Shown here: piece after piece, positions 53,319 through 61,808 of the stretch
How positions within the stretch are numbered: position 1 is the first letter of the stretch
Layout: each line of letters starts with the position of its first letter
Source: Jiangella alkaliphila
Lineage (GTDB): Bacteria; Actinomycetota; Actinomycetes; Jiangellales; Jiangellaceae
Reading direction: 5' to 3'
Assembly: GCF_900105925.1 (NCBI RefSeq)
Contig: NZ_LT629791.1
Span: 5,736,001-5,800,000, forward strand
Length of the DNA stretch: 64,000 nt
Program-made: the position numbers and the translations under genes
Notes under the pieces: generated by a model
Database searches by the model: none
What the model saw: the letters and a program-made list of their open reading frames with translations, nothing else
Told to the model about the DNA's origin: nothing

Positions 53319-56300
53319 CTAGAGCTGCGGCCTGCCGGCGCCTTGAGTGACGGCGTCGGCGGCGCTGTGCCGGGTTGGAATGCTGAGCCGCTGTGCGGCT
53401 GCGAGGGCGGTAGCGGCGCGTGCGGCGTCGATCTTCTGTGCGGTGTGCTGCGGTTCCGGGCCGAGCGGGGCTGGTGCGGTGATGCGGTAGCGGTCGCGGT
53501 AGGCGGCGACGGTGCGGGCGTGGTGTCGCCAGAGGGCGGCGTGGCGGGTGTCGGCTGGTAGCCGGCCGAGATGGGTAGTCCATGGCTGGTGGTCGTGGAG
53601 GGCGGTGTCGAGGGTGGCGGCGGCGCGGGCTTCGAGGAGGGTGCGGCGTTGGGTGAGGGCGTCGCGCATGTCGGGGCTCATCGGGCCGGTGGCTTCGGGG
53701 ATGAGCCCGGCGATGTGCCGCGGTGCCCGGCGATCGCGGACGCGGGCGGGCGCGGGCCGCGTGGTGGCGTGGGCGAGGCGTTTGTGGAGGACGGCGGCGA
53801 TGTCGTCGGCGTCGTGGAACCCGTGCGCCCGGACGAGCTGAGGTAGGAGCGCGTCGACGCGATGGTGGTTGGCTTCAGCACGGCGCAGCTCGGCGGTGAG
53901 CGCACCGAAGGCGTCGGAAGTGACGGCCTCGTCGACCTCGTCGGGGCTGAGCCCGCTGGCGCGGATGAGGGTGACCCAGCGGTCGTGCTGGGCTGCGGCG
54001 GCGATGGTGTCGTACTCGGCGGCAAGCTGAGCAATCGATCCCCACTGGTCGTGTTCGGCGGTGATGGTCTCGTGCGCGGAGAGCTCGGCGCCCCTGTGGT
54101 GGAGGACGCCGTAGAGGACGGAGCGGGCGGTGGCGTCGGGGTTGTCGGTGGGGTGCGGGCCGGTGTGGTTGGGGTCGGGCTGGTCGGTGGCGACGTAGGC
54201 CATGTTGAGGTTGCGGCCGCGGGTGAGCGCGACGTACAGGTTCTCCAGCGTGGTCGTCACCAGGACGAGGACGTGGGCGGTGTCGGTGGTGATGCCTTGG
54301 GCGCGGTGGGCGGTGATGGCGTAGCCGAGGTCGACGTGTTCGGCGACGTACCCGGCGGGGAGCAGGACCTGGCCGCGGCGGCGGCCGGCGCGGCGGACGG
54401 TGATTGATCCGTCGGGTTGCACGTTGAGGACGGTCCAGCGGTCGCCGTTGCGGACCCAGCCGTTGCGGGTGCGCAGGCGTCGTTCGTTGCGGCGGGTGAT
54501 GATGGTGTCGCCGGCGGCTGCGGATGCGCCGTCGTGCAGCGCGACCTCTCCGGTGGCGGGGGTGACGGTGCCGTCGAGGATGAGGTCGGTGCGGGCGCGC
54601 AGGTTGAGTTCGGTGACGCTGTGGCGGGCTTCGGTGATGAGGACCGACGCCTTCCCGGCGCGGGTGTCGGCGCGCCAGGCGGTGTAGGCGGCGTCGACCA
54701 TCGCGTCGGTGTCGCCGTCGAGGACGCGGTCGTGCTCGAGGTAGGTGTCGATGACGTCGGGGTTCGCGTGCCGGAGTTGGAGCGAGGCGGTGCGTTCCCA
54801 GCGTTGGGTGAAGCGGTACACGTCGAACAGTTCCGGGGCGTCGTCGCGGTCGTGGACAAGCAGAGAGAACGCGCCGCCGGCGTCGACGGACTGGAGTTGG
54901 GCGTAGTCGCCGACCAACAACACTTTCGCACCGGCTCGGTGCGCGGCGGCGGTGATCCGGTCAAGCGACAGCGTCCCTGCCAGGGAGGCTTCGTCGACGA
55001 TGACGAGCTGCCCGGCGGTGAAGGTGGAGCCGCGGGTGCGGTGGTCGTGCCACCACTTGGCCGTGTTCTCCGTCGGGATCCCGAGCTCGCCGGCGAGGAC
55101 GTCCGCGGCCGCCTCCGACGGCGCCAGCCCGACCACCGACCCGTACCCGTGCTCGCGTTCCCACCCGCGGCGCAGCGCGTGCATGGCGGTGGTCTTCCCG
55201 GTGCCGGCCGGCCCGACGAGCACGTCGACCACGCGACCGGACATCGCGATCGCCGTGAGTGCGGCGGCCTGATGCGCGTCCAGACGCTGCCGTGCACGGC
55301 CGCGGCGCCGGGTCGCCACTTCGATGGTGGCCAGCTCGAGGGTCGGCCCGGTGGCGGTCCGGCTGCGGGCGAGCAGGCGGTCCTCGGCGGCGAGCAGCTG
55401 GTGCGAGGAGAACACGGTGGAGTGTTTCGGCCGGAACACGCTGGTGCCGTCCGCGCGCTGGAACGCGGCCGGGCTGGGCGCCAGCTCCGGCGGGGTCAGC
55501 CGCAGCGACCCGCGTTCGGCGGCGTCGACGACCAGCCCGATCACCGCCTCCCGGTCGGCGGTTGTCGCGAACCGCCAGCCCATGGTCTGCCGCGCTGCCT
55601 CGGCATAGAGGTTCCACCGCCGCCACGTCGACCGCTTCTCCCCCACCACCTCCAGCACCCTCAGGCCCCGCTCACCGATGAGGTCGAGCGGAACGTCGTC
55701 CGCGCGCAACAACGGCGGCGGCGCGCCGCCCGCCGCGGTGACGCTGCGCGCCCACCCGGTCGCGTCCGCGCGCAACATCCCGCTGGCGCGGGTGCGCCAG
55801 CCCGCGGTGAGCTCCGCGAGCGAGTGCACCTCCTTCGCCGGGCGCGTTGCCAGGGTTGCCTGCGCCCGCAACCGCAGGATCGTCCGCCGCGACGGCCGCC
55901 GGCCGTGCTCCGCGACGTAGGCGTCGATGAGCCGGTCGGTCTCGGCGTCGATGTGCCGGGAGCGGGTGGAGAACTCGGCCACCAACTCGGCCGGCACCGT
56001 ACTGATCGCCCACTCCGGGTTGCGGTCCCGGCCCCGCTCCCGCGCCTCCCACGCCACCCCCAGGACGCGAGTGAGCCGGTCAGCGAACAGCGCCTCGTGC
56101 AACTCCGACAGCGCGACGGTTGCAGCGTGCATCGGCCGCCCGTCCAGCGCCCGCCACTGCTCGTCCAGGACCGTGCGCACCTTGTTCGAGATCACCACGT
56201 GCGTGTGCAGATGCGGATCACCAGCACGGGAGTCGAAGTGGTCGAACGCCGTCGCGATCACCCCGGTCACGTCGACCTGCGCCACCGCGCCATCACCGGG

Positions 56301-56876
56301 CGTCGCACCCATACGGGTGGCCGCAACCTCACGCTCCATGAACGCCACCACATCGGCAATCGCCGCATGGTGGGCCTGCGCGATCAACCCTTGCGTGCCA
56401 GCGTCGGCAACCGCCCACACCACGCTGGCCGACTTCGGGATCGAGAAGGTGAAGTCGAAACCGGCGACCACCCGGCGGGTGCCCCGCTTGGTCTCCTCGT
56501 CCTCGATCGCCGTGACCGCCAGACCCTGCTCCTCTCCGGTCAGGGCCGGGTTGAGGTCGTCGACGCGGTCGTGGATGCGGTCGGCGACGCAGCGGAGCGC
56601 TGGGTGCGCGCGGCCCAGTAGCTGGCCGGTCAACGGGTTGCGGCCCATCCCGATCAGCAACTGCAGCTGCGGCTCACTGACCCGGTCCCCCACCCTCAAT
56701 GGGCCGCCAAGTGACGCCAGCCCGCTGCCCAGCCACCACCCCGGCGGCGTGCCCTTCTCCACGTAGTACCGCGTCAACGGCGTCGACAACGACCGGTCCC
56801 CGTCCGCGGCAGCGATCGTCTTCGCCAGGTACTTGTAACCGTCCCCGGCCGACATCACCCGCATCGACACAGTCAT
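53319..56876 (-). CDS. MobF-type conjugative relaxase-helicase (TrwC/TraA-like)
   Basis: 1185 residues from MTVSMRVMSAGDGYKYL at 56876; the open frame extends to 57029 without a good start. N-terminal HUH relaxase: candidate tyrosines Y15/Y17 and Y37/Y38 (LTRYYVEKG), His triad HLHTH at 222-226. Then RecD-like helicase: Walker A GPAGTGKTT at about 555-563, Walker B VIVDEAS at about 625, GYAITAHRAQG and YVALTRGR near 890-930. It nicks oriT and unwinds the strand for transfer. No coupling protein (TraD/FtsK type) is in the window. Divergent from the secreted nuclease gene. Confidence 0.93.
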   Translation of the reverse strand: MTVSMRVMSAGDGYKYLAKTIAAADGDRSLSTPLTRYYVEKGTPPGWWLGSGLASLGGPLRVGDRVSEPQLQLLIGMGRNPLTGQLLGRAHPALRCVADRIHDRVDDLNPALTGEEQGLAVTAIEDEETKRGTRRVVAGFDFTFSIPKSASVVWAVADAGTQGLIAQAHHAAIADVVAFMEREVAATRMGATPGDGAVAQVDVTGVIATAFDHFDSRAGDPHLHTHVVISNKVRTVLDEQWRALDGRPMHAATVALSELHEALFADRLTRVLGVAWEARERGRDRNPEWAISTVPAELVAEFSTRSRHIDAETDRLIDAYVAEHGRRPSRRTILRLRAQATLATRPAKEVHSLAELTAGWRTRASGMLRADATGWARSVTAAGGAPPPLLRADDVPLDLIGERGLRVLEVVGEKRSTWRRWNLYAEAARQTMGWRFATTADREAVIGLVVDAAERGSLRLTPPELAPSPAAFQRADGTSVFRPKHSTVFSSHQLLAAEDRLLARSRTATGPTLELATIEVATRRRGRARQRLDAHQAAALTAIAMSGRVVDVLVGPAGTGKTTAMHALRRGWEREHGYGSVVGLAPSEAAADVLAGELGIPTENTAKWWHDHRTRGSTFTAGQLVIVDEASLAGTLSLDRITAAAHRAGAKVLLVGDYAQLQSVDAGGAFSLLVHDRDDAPELFDVYRFTQRWERTASLQLRHANPDVIDTYLEHDRVLDGDTDAMVDAAYTAWRADTRAGKASVLITEARHSVTELNLRARTDLILDGTVTPATGEVALHDGASAAAGDTIITRRNERRLRTRNGWVRNGDRWTVLNVQPDGSITVRRAGRRRGQVLLPAGYVAEHVDLGYAITAHRAQGITTDTAHVLVLVTTTLENLYVALTRGRNLNMAYVATDQPDPNHTGPHPTDNPDATARSVLYGVLHHRGAELSAHETITAEHDQWGSIAQLAAEYDTIAAAAQHDRWVTLIRASGLSPDEVDEAVTSDAFGALTAELRRAEANHHRVDALLPQLVRAHGFHDADDIAAVLHKRLAHATTRPAPARVRDRRAPRHIAGLIPEATGPMSPDMRDALTQRRTLLEARAAATLDTALHDHQPWTTHLGRLPADTRHAALWRHHARTVAAYRDRYRITAPAPLGPEPQHTAQKIDAARAATALAAAQRLSIPTRHSAADAVTQGAGRPQL

Positions 56877-57000
56877 GAGAGGCAGGTGTGCGCCCAGATG
56901 AGTGGTTAACCAGCGCCGGGCGCAACCGCCAAGCCCGACGGCTGGAGCGCCCCAAGCGCTACGCTCAGATATTGTATATTGATCCGATAGTATTGCAGCA

Positions 57001-58773
57001 ATGTGTGCTAGTTGCGACGATGCTCGCATGAGTCATGTGCAGGGACACACTACGCATCCATCCCTTCGGCGACTCCGGGTCATGATCACCGTCGTCGCCA
57101 CGACCGTGCTGAGCATCGGGGCCGTTGCAGCTCCGTCGTCAGCCGAATCCGCTGTCGAGACGCCCGGCGGGCCGATGCATGGCGGTCGGCCTGCAGGCAG
57201 CGCTGAACCGCTCACCTATGAGGATCTCCTCGACCCCGGAAATGCGCAGCGATTCTCCGGTGAGGTGTTCGCTGACGACCTCATCGATGACGGCAACTCG
57301 ATGAGGTCGGCGGCGACCCCCGAAGAGTGCGAGGAAGCGTGGGGCGACGGGCCACCCTACGATGAGGACTTCAATCCAGAATGGCTCTGGGTGGTCCTTT
57401 CACGGAATGAGGCGTGCTCGCTTGGCTCGGTCGGCGGCGTCGAGCCAAGCCGGTTCGTGGTGTATTCGGCTTACCAAACTGCCGAAATGATCCTGTCATC
57501 GAATCAGATGCTGGTCATGTTGGATATCGGCCCGATCATTGTGAGCCAGGGCGTCAACCCTAGGTCGGACACCCTCACCATCGACGTTGCATGTGTCGAG
57601 CTCGCCGACGAGGTGACCTGCGAAACCAGTGACGGCGACGGCGAGACGAGGACGCTGGAGAATTGGCAGAACGCTGTCGTGCTCGTCACCGTCAACCTCG
57701 AAGAGTCAACAGGCTTCGGCGATGATCACGCCGCGCACAGCGGGCTCTACATCTCCAGCGACCTCCATGCCGGCGGGGACACCGCTCCGCCTTCGCCCGC
57801 GCCGCCGGTGAACCAGCTGCTGGACTTCCGCTGCGACAAGGCGACCTACGTCTCCCGCCCGCTCGGGTGTGTCTTCCACGAGTTCGTGCCTGAGTTGGTC
57901 TTCGACGCCACCGAGACGTCGACGTACGAAGAGGCCGCCCTACACATCCAGGATGCCCTGTACGCCCCGGAGCGGACCGTTCCGAACACTGGCGTGCGCA
58001 TGCCAGGACGCCAGGATCTCGACGAACCGCTGCGCCGAAATTTCTACGGGAACCGGAGCCGCACGATCGTTCAGAACAAGTGCCAGGAACTCTGGCCGGG
58101 CTATCCGGCTCAGGGCCTCGAATGCGATGAGTACCCGTTCGCAAGCACCTACCAGAACGCCAACTACGGCCCGTACAGCGTCAGGGCGATACCCGCGCTA
58201 CAGAACTTCGACGCGGGCCAGGTGATCAACGCCCTCTACCGCGACCAGCGGCTACTGGATGGCGACGACTTCTTCGTCGATGTCTTCGGTGAGGAGCCCA
58301 ACCCCGGCGAGCTCACAGCTGAGGTCACCACCGCACAGCACGGCTACTGCTACTTCGAGACGGTCGGAGGCGCGCAGTTCTGGTACTTCAGCGGACCGGG
58401 CGAGACGAGCGGCTACTACTGCTACGACGGCGCACAGGGGCAGGTGTCAGCGGAGAACTGGCTGCCGAGCCCGGACGCTGAGATGGTCAGCGCCCTCGAG
58501 CTTCGAACAAGCAACGAGGTCCACGGCCTCGACGACGCCACCACCGACTGTGATCCCGGCACCTGCAATGCAGCGCTGGACACGGACGACTTCACCGTGA
58601 CACCGCTGCTGGGAAGCGAATCGCTACCGCAGATGTGCGTCAGGGCCAGCTTCGATGCCGACTACGAAGCCGGCCTCGTCCAACGCTGGACAGAGGCATG
58701 CATCCAACCCCAGGGCGACGCCGTCCGATCGCAGACCAATCGCGTCATCGGCACAACAACGCCCCCGCGCTGA
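57001..58773 (+). CDS. Secreted protein with NucA/NucB-type DNase domain
   Basis: 590 residues; the ATG at 57001 or the one at 57028 may be used. Signal peptide RVMITVVATTVLSIGAVAA. The N-terminal ~300 residues form an exported beta-rich region (SDTLTIDVACVELADEVTCE); the centre-C-terminal part has CDEYPFASTYQNANYGPYSV at about 375, the D-E-Y-P-F-A motif of NucA/NucB nucleases, then YRDQRLLDGDDFFVDVF. Many Cys suggest disulfides. DNase activity outside the cell is the family role. Followed by a strong terminator and a possible inhibitor gene. Confidence 0.78.
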   Translation: MCASCDDARMSHVQGHTTHPSLRRLRVMITVVATTVLSIGAVAAPSSAESAVETPGGPMHGGRPAGSAEPLTYEDLLDPGNAQRFSGEVFADDLIDDGNSMRSAATPEECEEAWGDGPPYDEDFNPEWLWVVLSRNEACSLGSVGGVEPSRFVVYSAYQTAEMILSSNQMLVMLDIGPIIVSQGVNPRSDTLTIDVACVELADEVTCETSDGDGETRTLENWQNAVVLVTVNLEESTGFGDDHAAHSGLYISSDLHAGGDTAPPSPAPPVNQLLDFRCDKATYVSRPLGCVFHEFVPELVFDATETSTYEEAALHIQDALYAPERTVPNTGVRMPGRQDLDEPLRRNFYGNRSRTIVQNKCQELWPGYPAQGLECDEYPFASTYQNANYGPYSVRAIPALQNFDAGQVINALYRDQRLLDGDDFFVDVFGEEPNPGELTAEVTTAQHGYCYFETVGGAQFWYFSGPGETSGYYCYDGAQGQVSAENWLPSPDAEMVSALELRTSNEVHGLDDATTDCDPGTCNAALDTDDFTVTPLLGSESLPQMCVRASFDADYEAGLVQRWTEACIQPQGDAVRSQTNRVIGTTTPPR

Positions 58774-58789
58774 TCCACCACTACAACTA

Positions 58790-58835
58790 GGCTCGGTGTG
58801 GTCCTGCGATGCTGCCGGCGGGACCACACCGAGCC
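58790..58835 (+). terminator. Strong hairpin between nuclease and candidate inhibitor
   Basis: Perfect 15-bp stem GGCTCGGTGTGGTCC / GGACCACACCGAGCC, 16-base loop, 17 bases after the nuclease stop and 40 before the next start. Acts as terminator or attenuator. Confidence 0.8.
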
Positions 58836-58874
58836 CCACACGACCCGGACCACCTAGCCCAGGAGTGATCAACA

Positions 58875-59321
58875 GTGCTTGTCATCGCCGTTGAGCACCA
58901 GGTGATGACGACCTACTCCAGCTTCGGCCTGATGGGCGACGGTGACGTCGATGTCCTGAACCTCTCGATGACCGCGGTGGTCGAGTGCGGCGCCGGCCTG
59001 TGTCTCTTCCGCAGCGGCGCCTCCGACCACACCGCCGATGTCCGCATCGAAATCTGGGACTCCACACCCGAGCCGGCAAGTGGCTGGGACGAGGCCGAGT
59101 ACGGCTCCAACGAACTGGACGCGACCCGGTTCGAACTCCAGTCACTCGCGGTCACCAACGACATCAGCGTGCCCATCCCCGGACTGCCCCGAATCCCGAT
59201 CCAGCCGATCCACTACACCGTGCAGGCATGGGTACTGGGGCGCGCACGCGCCCGGCAATCACACTCCTACGGTGAGACCGGACTCGAACGCTGGCTCATC
59301 CGGCTGTCGCCGAGGAGCTGA
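58875..59321 (+). CDS. Candidate nuclease inhibitor (ComJ/Nin-like?)
   Basis: 148 residues, GTG after AGGAGTGATC. LVIAVEHQVMTTYSSFGLMG, TADVRIEIWDSTPEPASGWD, DISVPIPGLPRIPIQPIHYT: beta-sandwich-like, cytoplasmic, no signal. Position behind a NucA-type nuclease parallels nin/comJ behind nucA in Bacillus, and the size and strand order are similar, but sequence similarity is too weak to be sure. Could be an unrelated immunity protein. Confidence 0.55.
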   Translation: MLVIAVEHQVMTTYSSFGLMGDGDVDVLNLSMTAVVECGAGLCLFRSGASDHTADVRIEIWDSTPEPASGWDEAEYGSNELDATRFELQSLAVTNDISVPIPGLPRIPIQPIHYTVQAWVLGRARARQSHSYGETGLERWLIRLSPRS

Positions 59322-59649
59322 CGCCGGCCGACCCGACTGAATCCAGTGTGCCCAGCTCAACTCAACAGCACCCGCGGACCGCGGCTCGTCTCCGCCAACC
59401 CGCAGCGTCCACGAGCCCCATGATTGACCCGCCCAACATGCCCGCAGGTTCGCTCCAACGCTGCGCCTCCGGTGCGCACGCCTCGTGCCGCTTGGGCTGT
59501 GTGCCCGCTGTCCCACCTCGATCTGCAAGAGGCGTGGGGCCGGTTGATGGGGACGTTCACGATCCGGCTGGTGGCTGAGTCGGAGCCGGTTCACCTGTCT
59601 GGGTGAGTGGTGCCTGTTCGGGGTGCCGGGTTCCAGGCGGTGGTCAGGG
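59322..59649. other. Gap without a recognised gene
   Basis: About 330 bases. A frame ending QEAWGRLMGTFTIRLVAESE at 59606 is protein-like but lacks a supported start. Nothing else seen. Confidence 0.35.
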
Positions 59650-60704
59650 ATGGATGGTTTCGATGGCGGTCCGGCGTGGCGGGTGCTGTCGCTGGGGGCG
59701 GGGGGTGCAGTCGACCACGATCGCGTTGATGGCGGTGGCGGGCGAGCTGCCCGCGCCGGACGCGGCGATTTTCGCCGACACGGGGTGGGAACCGACGGCG
59801 GTCTATGGACACCTCGAACGTCTGGAGGATGTGCTCCGGTCCTCCGGGATCGGGGTGCATCGGGTGTCGGGCGGCGACATCCGTCGCGACGCGCTGGACC
59901 CGGAGCGGCGGTTCGCGTCACTGCCGTACTTCACGTTGGCCTCGCCCGGGATGGTCTCTTACCCCGGTCCGGCTCGGCGGTGTGCGTGCGCGTGGTTCGC
60001 GGGAGGTGTCGTCGACGGGGGTGGAGCCTGCTCGAGGGTGCCGACGGTGCGGCGGCACCGGAAGTGTAGCGACGGGCGCGAGCAGGCGCCTTGCGACGGT
60101 TGCCGAACGGCGCGGGATGGCGCGGCGCATGTGCACGAGCGAGTACAAGGTGAAGCCGATCCGGCGGCGCATCCGGGAGCTGCTGGGGTATCCGCATCCG
60201 GCGCGGGTGCCGTCGGCGGTGTGGGTGGAGCAGTGGGTCGGGTTCTCCGCCGACGAGGTCCACCGGATGCGCGACCTGGGTGTGCGCTATGCGCGAGCGC
60301 GGTATCCGCTGATTGAGCTGGGCATGGATCGGCGTGCCTGTCAGCGGTGGTTGCGGGCGCGCGGCTGGGGGTCGACGCCGCGCAGTGCCTGCGTTGGGTG
60401 CCCATTCCACGGCAACCGGACGTGGCGGCGGATGCGTGATGAGCGGCCGGACGAGTGGCGGCAGGCGGTGGCCTTCGATGCGGCGATCCGTTGGGGCGGC
60501 GCGCGTGGGCGTCCGCTGCGGGGTGAGGCGTTCTTACACGCCTCGCGCGTGCCGCTGGATCGGGCACCGATCGATCGCGTCAGCCGCTCGGAGTGGGCGG
60601 ACCGGCAGGGCGAGATCTGGGACATGGTGGAGGACGGCGACCCGGACGGCTGCTCGCCGTACGGGTGCCGCTCGGGTGCGCCGGCAGCCTTGGGTGGTGA
60701 GTAG
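59650..60704 (+). pseudogene. PAPS-reductase-family (ATP-pyrophosphatase) gene, frameshifted
   Basis: WRVLSLGAG and, one base off at a run of six G near 59700, VQSTTIALMAVAGELPAPDA, AAIFADTGWEPTAVYGHLER: the SxGxxS/T P-loop and the aspartate of N-type ATP pyrophosphatases. After about 59950 a second break; then GMARRMCTSEYKVKPIRRRI, ACVGCPFHGNRTWRRM continue to the stop. This family is common on phages and mobile elements, of unknown or DNA-modification-linked role. Confidence 0.7.
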
Positions 60705-60712
60705 ATCGGCCA

Positions 60713-60770
60713 CAGAACGCGCCGGCGGGCCGGCTCCCTGGTTCGAGGGGGCCGGCCCGCCGCCGTTCTG
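60713..60770. terminator. Bidirectional terminator
   Basis: Long stem CAGAACG ... GGCGGGCCGGC / GCCGGCCCGCC ... CGTTCTG between the convergent PAPS-reductase remnant and dprA. Confidence 0.8.
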
Positions 60771-60772
60771 GG

Positions 60773-61711
60773 TCAGGACTTCGGGCGGTCGATGAGGTCG
60801 ATGATGTCGTTGGCGTTTGTGATCAGGTGGGTGTCGCCGTCCTTGAGGAGCTGGTGGCATCCGGCGCTGGTAGCGCTGGTGACCGGCCCGGGGACCGCGC
60901 CGACGACCCGCCATAGGGCGATGGCCTGCTGCGCGATCGGCAGGGTTGCTGAACGTTCGGCGGCTTCGACGATGACGGTCGTGCGCGCCAGCGCGGCCAT
61001 GATGCGACCGCGCCGCAGGATCGCTGCTCGTGTTGCTGGCGTGCCCGGTGCGGCTTCGGTGAGCAGCAGCCCGCCAGTGTCGATGACGCTGTCGAAGAGC
61101 TGGCCGTGGGCGGTGGGGTGTAACCGGTCGAGACCGGCGGGCAGGACTGCGATACTCGGCGCGTCCAGGCTTGCGGCTGCCCTATGTGCTGCGGCGTCGA
61201 TGCCGAACTGGCCGCCCGTGGTGAGGATGTAGCCGCTCTTTGCAAGGTCGTGGGTGATGTCGCTGGCGACGCGCTCCCCGTAGTGGCTGGCCGCCCGGGA
61301 GCCGGTCAGAACGACCCGGATGGCCATCGGCCGGGTGAGCAGCGTGATGTCGCCTCGCGCCCACAAGGCGACGGGTTGGTTCGCGCGGAGGTCGGACAGT
61401 CCCGGCGGCCAGAGCTCGCCGCGCGTGTCGACTGAACTGATCGGCCAACCGTCGTCGCCGGGGATGAGCACGTCGAGACCCTGCTCGGCGGTGGCGTTTA
61501 GAACGGCTCGGAAGCGTCCTGCGTCCAGGCAGTGCGGGTCGTGGGTCAGCAGGACGCGCAGCCGGGACTCAGCCTCCCCGCCCTCCGGGCTGGGCATGGG
61601 CTCGTCGGCGTTCGCGGGGATCATGGCCAGAGCGATTCGGGCCAGGCGTTCGCGGTCACCGTCGGACACGATGCGCAGGATGAGGCTGGCGTCGTGGGTC
61701 AGGCTAGTCAT
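60773..61711 (-). CDS. dprA: DprA/Smf-like DNA-processing protein of the element
   Basis: 312 residues. Rossmann-like DprA core: IRVVLTGSRAASHYGERVAS (GSR motif), GYILTTGGQFGIDAAAHRAA, IAVLPAGLDRLHPTAHGQLF, LLLTEAAPGTPATRAAILRR, TVIVEAAERSATLPIAQQAI, VVGAVPGPVTSATSAGCHQL. Chromosomal DprA loads RecA on incoming single-stranded DNA; here the gene sits beside ParB and a relaxase, so it probably handles transferred DNA or acts in defence. Lacks the C-terminal winged helix of housekeeping DprA. Confidence 0.85.
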   Translation of the reverse strand: MTSLTHDASLILRIVSDGDRERLARIALAMIPANADEPMPSPEGGEAESRLRVLLTHDPHCLDAGRFRAVLNATAEQGLDVLIPGDDGWPISSVDTRGELWPPGLSDLRANQPVALWARGDITLLTRPMAIRVVLTGSRAASHYGERVASDITHDLAKSGYILTTGGQFGIDAAAHRAAASLDAPSIAVLPAGLDRLHPTAHGQLFDSVIDTGGLLLTEAAPGTPATRAAILRRGRIMAALARTTVIVEAAERSATLPIAQQAIALWRVVGAVPGPVTSATSAGCHQLLKDGDTHLITNANDIIDLIDRPKS

Positions 61712-61808
61712 AGTGATCTCCGTTCAGTGAGGTGAGGTTCACGGGTTGGCCGGGGTGCCGCGCCCCGGGGGCTGCGGACGGCCCCGGCCATCGGACGGTG
61801 CTCAGCGC

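Noticed and set aside
54417..56621. 734-codon plus-strand frame opposite the intact relaxase
   Set aside because: Antisense shadow of a protein with intact catalytic motifs.
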